Source: Oscillospiraceae bacterium
GTDB taxonomy: Bacteria > Bacillota > Clostridia > UMGS1840 > HGM11507
Direction: 5' to 3'
Assembly (NCBI GenBank): GCA_015068525.1
Contig: SVKJ01000019.1
Span: 1 to 26,745 of the forward strand
DNA: 26,745 nucleotides
In this document: one piece after another, positions 16,053 through 24,854 of the stretch
Layout: each line of letters begins with the position of its first letter
How positions within the stretch are numbered: position 1 is the first letter of the stretch
Notes under the pieces: model-generated
Database searches by the model: none
The model's input: the letters and a program-made list of their open reading frames with translations, nothing else
What the model was told of the DNA's origin: nothing
Made by a program: the position numbers and the translations under genes

Positions 16053-16072
16053 AATAGTTAAAAATATATAAT
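16044..16072 (+). promoter_or_regulatory. Promoter of the (alpha/alpha)6 glycosidase gene
   Basis: TTGAAT (16044-16049) and TATAAT (16067-16072) are 17 bases apart. The -35 lies inside the repeated element. The start codon follows about 115 bases later, leaving an untranslated leader with no clear structure. Confidence 0.6.
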
Positions 16073-16186
16073 CAAACTATAATATAAAAAGTTTAATGCA
16101 GAGAATTAAAAACAGTATGTTAAAAAGTAAATCTGCACTATCCTTTCTATTTGAGATGGAGTCTTTACGGCGGAATGGAGAATGAT

Positions 16187-17680
16187 ATGTCAAAAATTGA
16201 TTTAGAGAAAATTCTTTCAAGTTACATAGATAAATTTAATTTAGATGATAACGAGTGTTACAAGCAGGATATAAACAATGGGAATGTCAAAGAATGGATG
16301 AAAGAAAATGTTCCGTATTTTACCTGCCCTGATAAAACCATAGAGGAGATTTATTATTTCAGGTGGTGGGTTGCGCGTAAACACATAAGAACAACTGAAG
16401 ATGGTGTTTTAATCACAGAGTTTTTACCTGAAGTACCATGGGCGGGAAAACATAATACAATTGTAGCAGCTGTCGGACATCATATTGCAGAATTCAAATG
16501 GCTTAAATGCGGAAAGAAAATTCTTAATGATTATATTTCCTTCTGGCTTGAAAAAAAGGGATTGACGACTGAATACAGCACATGGCTTTTACATTCAATT
16601 TATGAATTTTGCGAATTTGAAAATGATTATTCTCTGGCTATATCTTACCTTCATAATATGATTTCATATTATGAGGAATTTTCAGAACAACACAAAACAG
16701 AATCGGGACTTTTCTGGTCAATAGACGGATATGATGCAATGGAATGCAGCATAAGCGGAATGACGGAAAATTTCCAAAGATTAAAGGGTATTCGCCCTAC
16801 TTTGAATTCGTATATGGCAGCTAATGCTCTTGCAATTTCAAAAATTGCCAAAAAAGCTGGGGAGAAGTATATAGAAGACAAATATTTTGCTGAATATGCG
16901 AGAATAAAAAATCTGATAAACAGTTACTTATGGGACGGAGAATTTTATAAAGCCATTCACAGTGAAAATATAGAAAAAGAAAAACACATAAGTGTAAAGG
17001 AAATCGAGAATCCAATGATGAATGTTAAAGAACTTATAGGGTATATTCCATGGTGTTTTAAATTAGCACCAGATGAATATTCTATTGCTTTTTCAGAAAT
17101 CAAAAAAGAAGATGGATTTCATAGTTCTTATGGTTTGACAACAGCAGAAAAACGTCATCCGAGATATTTATATAAATATCCGCATGAATGTTTGTGGAAC
17201 GGATATATCTGGCCGTTTGCAACAAGTATGGTACTCAACGCAATGATAAATTTATTAGAAGAATATAATCAGAAATATATAAAAAAAGAAGATTTTTATG
17301 ATATTCTTACTACGTATGCAAAGAGCCATTATATAACCAGAGATGATGGTAAAACTATATGCTGGATAGACGAGGTAAAAGATCCGAATACAAATAGATG
17401 GAGCAGCAGAGATATTTTAATTAAGGACCAGTCAAATCGTATTTATGAAAGAGGAAAGGATTATAATCATTCTTCATTTTGTGATATTGTCCTTCGCGGA
17501 TTATTAGGTATAAAAGTTATTGAAGGAAATATAACAATAACTCCGAATATTCCTGAAAATTGGAATTATTTTAAACTCGAAAATCTCTGGATTTGCGATA
17601 AAAAATATACAATTATCTATGATAAAGACGGAACTTATTTTGGCGAAGGAGAGGGTCTTAATATTACTCAAAATATTTGA
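16187..17680 (+). CDS. (alpha/alpha)6-barrel glycoside hydrolase, MGH1/GH63-like
   Basis: The 497-residue protein looks like the MGH1-like glycoside hydrolase group, related to GH63, GH37 and similar (alpha/alpha)6 inverting enzymes. Landmarks are PWAGKHNTIVAAVGHHIAEF (about residues 86-105), SIDGYDAMECSISG (near 180), repeated helical segments, the HECLWNGYIWPFATSM block (near 345) that matches the W-x-G-P-x-W type motif, and WIDEVKDPNTNRW further on. A short C-terminal beta domain (ITITPNIPENW) closes the protein. No signal peptide, so it probably acts inside the cell. I chose the ATG at 16187 because GGAG lies 6 bases before it; earlier starts (a TTG at 16151, an ATG at 16175) lack a spaced site. 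Substrate cannot be assigned; a GH142-type or other family is possible. Confidence 0.7.
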   Translation: MSKIDLEKILSSYIDKFNLDDNECYKQDINNGNVKEWMKENVPYFTCPDKTIEEIYYFRWWVARKHIRTTEDGVLITEFLPEVPWAGKHNTIVAAVGHHIAEFKWLKCGKKILNDYISFWLEKKGLTTEYSTWLLHSIYEFCEFENDYSLAISYLHNMISYYEEFSEQHKTESGLFWSIDGYDAMECSISGMTENFQRLKGIRPTLNSYMAANALAISKIAKKAGEKYIEDKYFAEYARIKNLINSYLWDGEFYKAIHSENIEKEKHISVKEIENPMMNVKELIGYIPWCFKLAPDEYSIAFSEIKKEDGFHSSYGLTTAEKRHPRYLYKYPHECLWNGYIWPFATSMVLNAMINLLEEYNQKYIKKEDFYDILTTYAKSHYITRDDGKTICWIDEVKDPNTNRWSSRDILIKDQSNRIYERGKDYNHSSFCDIVLRGLLGIKVIEGNITITPNIPENWNYFKLENLWICDKKYTIIYDKDGTYFGEGEGLNITQNI

Positions 17681-17693
17681 ATTAAATAAAGCG

Positions 17694-17733
17694 AATTTGG
17701 ATATTTAAGAAGGCTGAAATATCATTGAATAGA
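17694..17733 (+). promoter_or_regulatory. Repeated 40-base upstream element, copy 2 (probable AraC-type operator)
   Basis: Second copy of the element at 16013-16052, with two adjacent differences. It begins 14 bases after the glycosidase stop and again ends over the -35 box, here of the AraC gene promoter. Downstream sequences diverge, so selection appears to act on this block specifically. Confidence 0.7.
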
Positions 17734-17754
17734 CAGATATTAAATTGTTATAAT
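17725..17754 (+). promoter_or_regulatory. Promoter of the AraC regulator operon
   Basis: TTGAAT (17725-17730) and TATAAT (17749-17754) are 18 bases apart. It shares its -35 with the repeated element and lies 36 bases upstream of the AraC start codon. Confidence 0.6.
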
Positions 17755-17790
17755 ATAAAATATAAAAAAGTCTGCAAAGGAGAGTTAAAT

Positions 17791-18660
17791 ATGGTAGAAA
17801 ATATTATTTTTGACTTTAATGTTAGCAGAATAAAAAATCAGGAAGATATTTTTGATTATATCAAACTATGTAAATTTGGTGAAACTTTACTGGAAGTTGA
17901 TGGATTAATTCCACACTATATGTTAAATTCTTATGAGATTAATTATATTGTGTCAGGAATGGGGAGCATTACCTCAGGAAAGAAAGTAATGCCTGTTGCT
18001 CCGGGAGATATGTATATTGCTTCAAAAGGGGTAAGCCATAATATAAAATCGAATTCAAACAGCAGATTAAGATTTATATATTTTACATTTGATTTCCTTA
18101 ATAATGCACCTGAAGAATTAAAAGATTTTTATGATAGTGTCGGGAATTTTGTTGTTAAGGATAAAATGAGGTCAGGAAATCTTTTCAATACGCTGATAGA
18201 TGAATTTTACAGCGAACAGTCAATGAGCAGGCAAATGTGTGAATATATTATGAAGGTAATCATTTTGTCAGGTTACAGAAATTGCTCTAACGAACAATCA
18301 ATAAAGTATTCTCCTGATATTTCTATGGAAAAAAAGAAAACGATTATATACAGTGTAATAAAATATATGGAACAAAATTATACAGATATTTACTCGGTAA
18401 AACAGATAGCTGAAAAATTTTCATATACATCCAACTATCTTTCGCATTTGTTTAAGAAATACACGGGATTGTCTCTGAAAGAATATATGATAACTGTTAA
18501 AATGCAAAAAGCCAAGGATTTAATCCGAGAGGGCAAACTTTCTTTAAACGAGGTTGCTCAGTTATGCGGATATGATTCGGTACCGTCTTTTTGCAGAATG
18601 TTTAAAAAATATATTGATACTACTGTAAACGAAGTGAAAAATCAGCAAAAGGAGGAATAA
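17791..18660 (+). CDS. AraC-family transcriptional regulator with cupin-like sensor
   Basis: The 289-residue protein has an N-terminal AraC-binding cupin domain (about residues 30-110; EINYIVSGMGSITSGKK, then PGDMYIASKGVSHNI) and a C-terminal double helix-turn-helix (about 190-285). The first HTH is YSVKQIAEKFSYTSNYLSHL, and the second is in LSLNEVAQLCGYDSVPSFCR followed by MFKKY. Members of this group usually activate sugar-utilisation genes on binding a sugar. The ATG at 17791 follows AAAGGAG; an upstream in-frame TTG at 17725 would overlap the promoter. It is translationally close to the next secreted-protein gene (stop and start 1 base apart) and probably regulates itself and the glycosidase through the shared 40-base element. 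Confidence 0.92.
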   Translation: MVENIIFDFNVSRIKNQEDIFDYIKLCKFGETLLEVDGLIPHYMLNSYEINYIVSGMGSITSGKKVMPVAPGDMYIASKGVSHNIKSNSNSRLRFIYFTFDFLNNAPEELKDFYDSVGNFVVKDKMRSGNLFNTLIDEFYSEQSMSRQMCEYIMKVIILSGYRNCSNEQSIKYSPDISMEKKKTIIYSVIKYMEQNYTDIYSVKQIAEKFSYTSNYLSHLFKKYTGLSLKEYMITVKMQKAKDLIREGKLSLNEVAQLCGYDSVPSFCRMFKKYIDTTVNEVKNQQKEE

Positions 18661-18661
18661 T

Positions 18662-19873
18662 ATGATAAAAAGAATTCTTGGTTTGTTATTGGCTTTAACT
18701 TTTATATTGATACCGTCAATTTGTTCACATGCGTCTGATAACTTAAAACTTAAATCATTTAACTATTATAACAGTCAGGGTGAGGAAATAAAAGAACTTA
18801 CAGGCGGGGAAACAATTACTGTAAAATCAAAAGTTATAAGAGGTAAGAATTTGCCTGAATCAGCAATTCTTATAACACAAGTTTACAAAGATGGAGTAGT
18901 AACGGATATAATATCTGATCCATATACTTTTCAATCCGAGAATGAAGAAAGGGAACTTAAAACTTTATATACTCTTCCTTCAAATACTGACGGAATAAAA
19001 ATTAAAAGTTTTATATGGGATAGTTTTACAAATATGAATTCTCTTCTTAATCCGGCAGTTTTCAAGTCAGATAATGCAGGGATTGAAAATATATACATAT
19101 ATGGTAACAGAATTGAAGAGTTTGATGTGAAAACGAAAGAATATGACGTTGTACTTCCGGCATCTGCGTCTGATAAACCTCATATTGAATATACGCCTTT
19201 TGATCTTGGAACAAAGGCGACCTTTGTTTATGAAGACAAAAAGATAACTGTTAATTCCAAATCGCACAGCGGAGAGGAAGACAGTTATGTTATCAATTAC
19301 ACTAAAAAGCCTTTTTCAGTATCTGATATATTGCTGACAAATACAGTTGACTCTTCTGTTATTTACAACGGCGGTATAAGAGAAGATTATTTGAAATTAC
19401 CTGAGTATGACCTCGATGAGAATAATAATCCCAAACCTACCGTTTTCGGAGCAGATATTTTTAATAGAGCAACCAAGGTTTTTGCGGATAAATATCATAT
19501 CTATCTTGATTTTCCAGAAGAAATGGAAGGTGCTAAGATAATTGAAACCAAAAGAGGCACCCATAGTGGAAGTACATCACTAAATTATAAAATTAAATTT
19601 ACACTCAATAAAACTGCAACATTGTATTTTAATACTACATTAAGTTGCGTTCCGACCGGAGCGGTTAAACTGGATAAGCAAATAAATTATATTGAAAAAA
19701 ATTCTTATGCTGATGCTACCGGTGCTGCGTATGATCCTGACACAGCAGGAAATGTCAGCAAAAATATATGGAAAATAAAATGTGAGGTTCCTGAAGGTAA
19801 AGAAAGCGAAACCTTTGAAATTAATCTTGCAACTACCACTTATTCAGGTCCATTACTCTTTATAAAAGAATAA
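18662..19873 (+). CDS. Secreted surface protein with C-terminal domain shared with the 20051-21046 protein
   Basis: The 403-residue product has a signal peptide (about residues 1-25, cleavage near SHASDN). The N-terminal domain (about 26-140) with the motif KIKSFIWDSFTNMNSLL resembles a beta domain common at the tails of secreted Clostridia surface proteins and glycosidases. A middle cadherin- or Ig-like stretch (about 140-220) follows. The last 160 residues (from about LPEYDLD) align with the C-terminus of the 20051-21046 protein: TVFGADIF against TVFGSDMF, EEMEGA against DEMEGA, FTLNKTA in both, and the shared end GPLLFIKE or GPMLFIKE. No catalytic motif is seen, so binding or scaffolding is more likely. 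AAAGGAGG precedes the start and overlaps the AraC end. Function unknown. Confidence 0.8.
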   Translation: MIKRILGLLLALTFILIPSICSHASDNLKLKSFNYYNSQGEEIKELTGGETITVKSKVIRGKNLPESAILITQVYKDGVVTDIISDPYTFQSENEERELKTLYTLPSNTDGIKIKSFIWDSFTNMNSLLNPAVFKSDNAGIENIYIYGNRIEEFDVKTKEYDVVLPASASDKPHIEYTPFDLGTKATFVYEDKKITVNSKSHSGEEDSYVINYTKKPFSVSDILLTNTVDSSVIYNGGIREDYLKLPEYDLDENNNPKPTVFGADIFNRATKVFADKYHIYLDFPEEMEGAKIIETKRGTHSGSTSLNYKIKFTLNKTATLYFNTTLSCVPTGAVKLDKQINYIEKNSYADATGAAYDPDTAGNVSKNIWKIKCEVPEGKESETFEINLATTTYSGPLLFIKE

Positions 19874-19891
19874 AAAGAAAGGAAGGATTAA

Positions 19892-20035
19892 ATGAAAACT
19901 TATCAAAAACCAGAATTAGATATTGCAAAGATTACACAGGAATGCAATATCGCATCACTTGCCCAGTGGCTTGAAAGTGCCTCGGGTGAAGAATATCAAA
20001 ATGCGGGAATAACTACTTATGTTATTCAAAGTTAA
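19892..20035 (+). CDS. 47-residue small protein between two related secreted proteins
   Basis: A short frame starts at ATG 19892 behind a strong GGAAGG site 6 bases upstream and ends with TAA at 20033-20035. It encodes 47 residues starting MKTYQKPELDIAKI, with a middle LAQWLESASGEEYQNAGITT and the end YVIQS. The KPEL-type N-terminus resembles short leader-like peptides of unknown role found in many Firmicutes. There is no signal peptide and one Cys (residue 18). It lies 18 bases after one secreted-protein gene and 15 bases before the next, so it is very probably translated as part of the operon. It may be a modified-peptide precursor, a small partner of the secreted proteins, or something else. 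No modification enzyme is present in the window. Confidence 0.7.
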   Translation: MKTYQKPELDIAKITQECNIASLAQWLESASGEEYQNAGITTYVIQS

Positions 20036-20050
20036 GAAAGGATGAAAAAA

Positions 20051-21046
20051 ATGAAAAAATTTATTAAAATTTTTATTGCTTCTTTGTTGATTTTTGCAAT
20101 GGTTTTACCTGTATCTGCAGAAATCAGCTTAAGCGAGTATGTTTTTAAAGGTTTGTCGGATAATGCCGATGACCAAACTATCTATACATATACATTCGGA
20201 AGATTTACAGGTGATCCTGAAGAAGTGGGTGTTAAGGTTTACGGTAATAAAGATTATAAACTTTCTTCCGATGCGCTTACTAAAGCTAAAGCAAACGGCG
20301 GACTTTTCGGAATAGGGCTTGCAGATACCAATAATGTTCTTGCAGGCTCAACTTATAAAGTTATTCCCTATGCTATAACAAATGGACAAAGAGAAGAAGG
20401 CACAGGTAAGGAAATAGATAAAAATATGGAAGAAACTGTTGTTGATGTACCTTTACAGGTAACAAATATAACACTTACTGATTACAATAATGATTATTCA
20501 TTTACAACACCTGATGCTAACACTCCCGTTTTTGAGACAGTATTACGTGCTCATACTTTAAAAGAACCAGCTTATGATACTGTTGATGGGAATCCGGTAA
20601 AAACAGTGTTCGGTAGTGATATGTTTACAAAACCTGATGTTACTGCAGTTCATAGTGATCAGAACTATTTTTACACAGTTATACCTGATGAAATGGAAGG
20701 TGCTTACGTTATAGATACACCTAAATCATTTGCTTCTACACCGGATAACTATACAATAGAATTTACACTTAATAAAACTGCCATTTTCTATTTCCATAAT
20801 AATCCTAATAAAAATGTTCAGGTAGATGGCTCAATCAAGCTATCCGAAAAAATATGTCATAGTACTGATTATTATGATACAAAGGCTAAAGCACAAGCAG
20901 CAGAATTCGATCCTTCTACAATTAAATCTATAGAAAAAGATGTATGGAAGTATGAATGTGTAGTTCCTGCAGGAGAAACAAAAACTTTTAAATTTAAATT
21001 AAGAACTTTAGGATATTTTGGTCCAATGCTCTTTATAAAAGAATAA
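20051..21046 (+). CDS. Secreted protein with the same C-terminal domain as the 18662-19873 protein
   Basis: The 331-residue product has a signal peptide (about residues 1-25, ending near VSAEIS), a first domain (about 26-150) of beta character, and a second (about 170-331) that aligns with the end of the 18662-19873 protein. Matching positions include KTVFGSDMF, DEMEGAYVI, IEFTLNKTAIFYF, DVWKYECVVPAGE and the final GPMLFIKE. I prefer the ATG at 20051 because AGAAAGG lies nine bases before it and directly touches the alternative ATG at 20042. It is probably exported and surface-bound, perhaps in concert with its neighbour. Function unknown; no catalytic motif is visible. Confidence 0.8.
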   Translation: MKKFIKIFIASLLIFAMVLPVSAEISLSEYVFKGLSDNADDQTIYTYTFGRFTGDPEEVGVKVYGNKDYKLSSDALTKAKANGGLFGIGLADTNNVLAGSTYKVIPYAITNGQREEGTGKEIDKNMEETVVDVPLQVTNITLTDYNNDYSFTTPDANTPVFETVLRAHTLKEPAYDTVDGNPVKTVFGSDMFTKPDVTAVHSDQNYFYTVIPDEMEGAYVIDTPKSFASTPDNYTIEFTLNKTAIFYFHNNPNKNVQVDGSIKLSEKICHSTDYYDTKAKAQAAEFDPSTIKSIEKDVWKYECVVPAGETKTFKFKLRTLGYFGPMLFIKE

Positions 21047-21066
21047 TAAATAATAATTAAATATGT

Positions 21067-21132
21067 CTGCCGGGAATATTCCGGCAGTACATATATAAAA
21101 GGCAGTTATATGCTGCTTTTTATATATGTACT
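21067..21132. terminator. Two adjacent hairpins between secreted protein and lyase genes
   Basis: The first hairpin (21067-21073 with 21081-21087, CTGCCGG stem) is followed immediately by a 20-bp stem (21086-21105 with 21113-21132) with one G-T wobble. The inner GCAG/CTGC stem is followed by TTTTT, as in an intrinsic terminator. Together they may end the upstream operon or attenuate transcription into the lyase gene, which has its own GGAGG at 21146-21150. Confidence 0.6.
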
Positions 21133-21160
21133 GATTTTTAAAAACGGAGGTAAGATTATT

Positions 21161-24100
21161 ATGGCTGGCAAAAAAATTATTTCACCAAAAATACTTATAA
21201 TTTCGGTATTTGTATTTGTTATGATGTGTATTTCGGCAACTGCTTTTGGCGCTACGATTTCCATTGAAGCGGAAGATATGCAGATATACCGTAATTTTAC
21301 GGTTTTTGAAGATGAAAGTGCGTCATCTGTGAAATTTATCAAATCTGTTAATTCGTGGGGTAATACTGCCAATTATCTTACTATAAAGAATTTCCCTGAT
21401 GATGAAAAGGACAGTGAAATTAAATTCAGTGTCCCTGAAGACGGAAGATATGTTTTATATGTTCGTTTCAGAAGAAATATATCAGGAAATTCAGTTCATG
21501 TAATAATTGACGAAACTGTCAGTCAGTATTTTTTAGGAAATGAAAATCTTGATAACTGGGAATGGGTAAAAGGTCTTTCTTACAGGCTTGCAAAAGGAGA
21601 GCATACATTAAGATTTCAGCACAGAGGCAGAATTTTAGATATTGATAAGATAATTCTTACAACTGATGTTTCTTTTGTTCCTGAGGGAACAGGTAAGCTT
21701 CCTGAAAAAGAAAATAAAATTTATGAAGAAAAGACGGGATATATGTTCTATCAACTTCCTGCTTATATTCCATCAGGAGATAGACCTCGTGTAATGATAA
21801 GAAAGGATGACCTTCCAAAACTTAAAGAAAATCTTAATCATCCTACCAATAAGGAAGCGTATGAAAAGATTGTCGAACTTGCAAATAATAATGATGATTG
21901 CAAAGTTCCCGAAAGCACAGGTACAAGATATAATTCAATAAAACTTTCTTATGTTGAAGCAAGAGCTTTTATGTATCTTGTAACAGGAGAAAAAGAATGG
22001 GGAGAAAAAGCAAAAGAAGGGCTTTTTAATCACCTTAATACAGTTTATTTTGGAAAAACTCCCGGTACAGATGCACAAAGATATGGAGGACATGTCCTTT
22101 TTGTAACAGCGTGTGTATATGACTGGTGTTATGATGTTCTTAATGAAGAAGAAAAAAGGCAGATTATCAATATTTGTGATGAAAAAATACTTACAGTAAT
22201 GGAAAATGGATGGCCTCCAATGTTTAAAAAAGGTGCTATGCAACTTTCTTCTCATGCAACAGAAAATCCATATTTAAAGGATATACTTGCTTTTTCAATT
22301 GCCGTATATGATGAAGAACCATATTATTATAATACAAATGTCGGTCTTCTTATTGAACAGTATTTTCCTGTCCGTAATTACAGAAGTAAGGGATGGTATA
22401 ATTTTGACGGTTCCACTTATTCTGCCTATAGGGGACTTTGTGACGCATACTGTAATTATATGCTTTCGAAAATAGGATACGAAACTGCTTTTAATGCTGA
22501 TAATACAAAAATGCCTTATCAGTTTATATATACCCTAAGACCCGATGGGGCAAGACTTAATGATGGAGATTTTGCCGGTTCGGACTTTTCCCCTCAGGCA
22601 AAAATCCAGTATCCTGCTTTTTATTTACTTAATTCAACGTTGGGGAAAGACCCTATACTGAAAGGTTTTTATTATACTTTTGATAAGACTTTCGGAAGTG
22701 CGGGGCAGGATTCGGTATCACTACCGATTTATCTTATTACAAACGATGTTGAAGTTAAACCTGAGAGCTTTACCAAACTTCCTTATACTAAATATTTTGG
22801 TTCTCCTGCAGGAGTTATGGTCGCAAGAACAGGATGGAATATGGGACTTGATACCAATGATGTTGTTGCAATGATGAAACTGCCTGAATATTTCTGGGGA
22901 GGTCATGAACACTATGACGCGGGGTCATTTCAGATATTCTATAAGGGAATGCTTGCTCTTGATTCGGGGCTTTATGCATCAAATCCTTATACAGATGAAA
23001 ATGGTGTGAAATATGCTGCAACAGGATGGGGAAGTACTCACGATTCAAGATACCATAAGGCAACAATTGCTCATAATTGTATGTTGGTTTATGATCCAAG
23101 TGAGACTGAAACAGCAGGCACATCATATGCAGGGCAGACAAGTCTTCCGACAACTGTAAGTTCTGCGCCAACATTAAATGAATTATTGAGTAATGTTTAC
23201 AAAAGAACAACAATATTAGGTTATGATTACGGACCTGATATGCATACTCCCGAATATACATATTTTGAAGGAGATTTAACAAATGCATATTCAAATAAAG
23301 TAAATGATTATTCAAGGGCGTTTATGTTCTTAAATCTTTTTGACGAAGAAATTCCTGCAGCATTTATAGTGTATGACAGGATAGAAAGTAAAAATAAGAA
23401 TTTTGAGAAAACCTGGCTTCTTCATTCCCAGGAAGAGCCTGAAGTTTTTGAAAATCGCACAATTATAAGAAGAACAGAAGGGCATAATAACGGAAGACTT
23501 ATAAATGATACTCTTTTGCCAGAAAATGCCAACATAGAAAAAGTAGGTGGTAAAGGTAAAGAGTTCTGGGTTAACGGAAAAAACCTTTATGTTCACGATA
23601 AGGAAGAATTCGGAGAGGGCGGTAAATGGAGAGTTGAAATAACTCCGGATAGCTTACAAAAAAAAGATTATTTCTTAAATGTAATGCAATTAAGTGCTGA
23701 TGATAATTCTATTGAACCAATTAATATAGAATACGAAGATTTCGGGTCGTATATTGGTATATATATTAAAGATCGTGCGGTATTTTTAAGAAAAGATAAA
23801 GGTGTTCAGTCAAGACCTGTTGAGATTGTTTCTAAAGGAGAAAATGAAGTTTCTTATATAGTTACAAATCTTAAAGAGGGAAAATGGACTCTTTATGATG
23901 AAGATAATAAAGAGGTAATATCAAAAACTGTAAACGGAGAAAATGGAGTTTTTTATCACAGAGGAAAAAGCGGAAAATATACTCTTAAATGGGAATACAG
24001 TTTTAATGTTGCTAAAAAAGATTTTAACATATTAAACAGTTTGAGTGAAAATGAAAACGGTGATGTTTATATATCTTATAATGGCTATTATGAAACCAAT

Positions 24101-24841
24101 GCATATAAATCCGAAAACGGAAATGTTATGGTAGATTTAATAGGATTTATAAATAGAATTGGTGCCGGAGAATGCACTGCTTATGATAATTCCGTTATGT
24201 TTAAAAATGATGTAAAAAACATTATCTTCACTTCACAAAGCAATACGGCAATTATAAATAACAAAGAAAAGTTTACAATGAGCGAAAATGCATTGACAAA
24301 AGATGGTATCTTTTATGTTCCTTTGGAAGATTTATCAAATATGCTTGAAATTGAATCTTCATATACAGACTATAGAAAGGTAGCAAATATAGGTAAATAT
24401 AAATATAAGGTTCCGGGCGCAAATGAAAAAATTTACCAGTACAGCGATAAGAAAATTGCAAAAATCAAGGATATTATCTTTGAAGAAGGATATATTTACG
24501 ACGCTTACAGAGCCGTTGATGGTGATATAAATACCAACTGGTCAACAAGGGTTGAAAATGCTTATATTGACTTTGAACTTATGGATAAATATACTATTGA
24601 AAAAATTTCAATAGCACATTATCTTGGTGCTCAAAGAAAACAATTCTTTAGTCTTTATGCATCGGTTGACGGAGTTAATTGGACTGAAGTTTATAAAGGA
24701 GAATCTAGTGGTAAAACAGCGAAATTCCAGGATGTAGTACTTGAAACTCCTGTTGAAGCTAAGTATATTAAACTTGTAGGCGAAGGAAATTCTCAAAACG
24801 AAATAAACAATATAAGTGAAATTTTATTTTATGTAAAATAA
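21161..24841 (+). CDS. Secreted heparinase II/III-family polysaccharide lyase, multidomain
   Basis: The 1226-residue protein has a signal peptide (about residues 1-30), a CBM-like beta-sandwich starting SIEAEDMQIYRN (about 33-165), a helical alginate-lyase-like domain beginning VMIRKDDLPKLKE (about 205-560), and a heparinase II/III beta domain (from about 560). In the last, GGHEHYDAGSFQIFYKG (His near 580) and RYHKATIAHNCMLVY (near 630) match the family. FDGSTYSAYRG (near 411) supplies the probable catalytic Tyr. A Cu-amine-oxidase-N-like module with GIFYVPLEDLSNML lies near 1027-1064. A C-terminal F5/8 type C (CBM32-like) domain is at about 1103-1226 (YRAVDGDINTNWS). Such enzymes cleave uronic-acid polysaccharides by elimination. 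The exact substrate (heparin, hyaluronan, alginate or similar) is not readable. The start follows GGAGG. Confidence 0.88.
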   Translation: MAGKKIISPKILIISVFVFVMMCISATAFGATISIEAEDMQIYRNFTVFEDESASSVKFIKSVNSWGNTANYLTIKNFPDDEKDSEIKFSVPEDGRYVLYVRFRRNISGNSVHVIIDETVSQYFLGNENLDNWEWVKGLSYRLAKGEHTLRFQHRGRILDIDKIILTTDVSFVPEGTGKLPEKENKIYEEKTGYMFYQLPAYIPSGDRPRVMIRKDDLPKLKENLNHPTNKEAYEKIVELANNNDDCKVPESTGTRYNSIKLSYVEARAFMYLVTGEKEWGEKAKEGLFNHLNTVYFGKTPGTDAQRYGGHVLFVTACVYDWCYDVLNEEEKRQIINICDEKILTVMENGWPPMFKKGAMQLSSHATENPYLKDILAFSIAVYDEEPYYYNTNVGLLIEQYFPVRNYRSKGWYNFDGSTYSAYRGLCDAYCNYMLSKIGYETAFNADNTKMPYQFIYTLRPDGARLNDGDFAGSDFSPQAKIQYPAFYLLNSTLGKDPILKGFYYTFDKTFGSAGQDSVSLPIYLITNDVEVKPESFTKLPYTKYFGSPAGVMVARTGWNMGLDTNDVVAMMKLPEYFWGGHEHYDAGSFQIFYKGMLALDSGLYASNPYTDENGVKYAATGWGSTHDSRYHKATIAHNCMLVYDPSETETAGTSYAGQTSLPTTVSSAPTLNELLSNVYKRTTILGYDYGPDMHTPEYTYFEGDLTNAYSNKVNDYSRAFMFLNLFDEEIPAAFIVYDRIESKNKNFEKTWLLHSQEEPEVFENRTIIRRTEGHNNGRLINDTLLPENANIEKVGGKGKEFWVNGKNLYVHDKEEFGEGGKWRVEITPDSLQKKDYFLNVMQLSADDNSIEPINIEYEDFGSYIGIYIKDRAVFLRKDKGVQSRPVEIVSKGENEVSYIVTNLKEGKWTLYDEDNKEVISKTVNGENGVFYHRGKSGKYTLKWEYSFNVAKKDFNILNSLSENENGDVYISYNGYYETNAYKSENGNVMVDLIGFINRIGAGECTAYDNSVMFKNDVKNIIFTSQSNTAIINNKEKFTMSENALTKDGIFYVPLEDLSNMLEIESSYTDYRKVANIGKYKYKVPGANEKIYQYSDKKIAKIKDIIFEEGYIYDAYRAVDGDINTNWSTRVENAYIDFELMDKYTIEKISIAHYLGAQRKQFFSLYASVDGVNWTEVYKGESSGKTAKFQDVVLETPVEAKYIKLVGEGNSQNEINNISEILFYVK

Positions 24842-24854
24842 TAAGGGTGAAAAA

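Noticed and set aside
22287..23315. Several 60 to 166-residue frames inside the lyase gene
   Set aside because: They lie in other frames within an uninterrupted lyase gene whose domains are continuous across the region, so they are neither separate genes nor signs of a frameshift.
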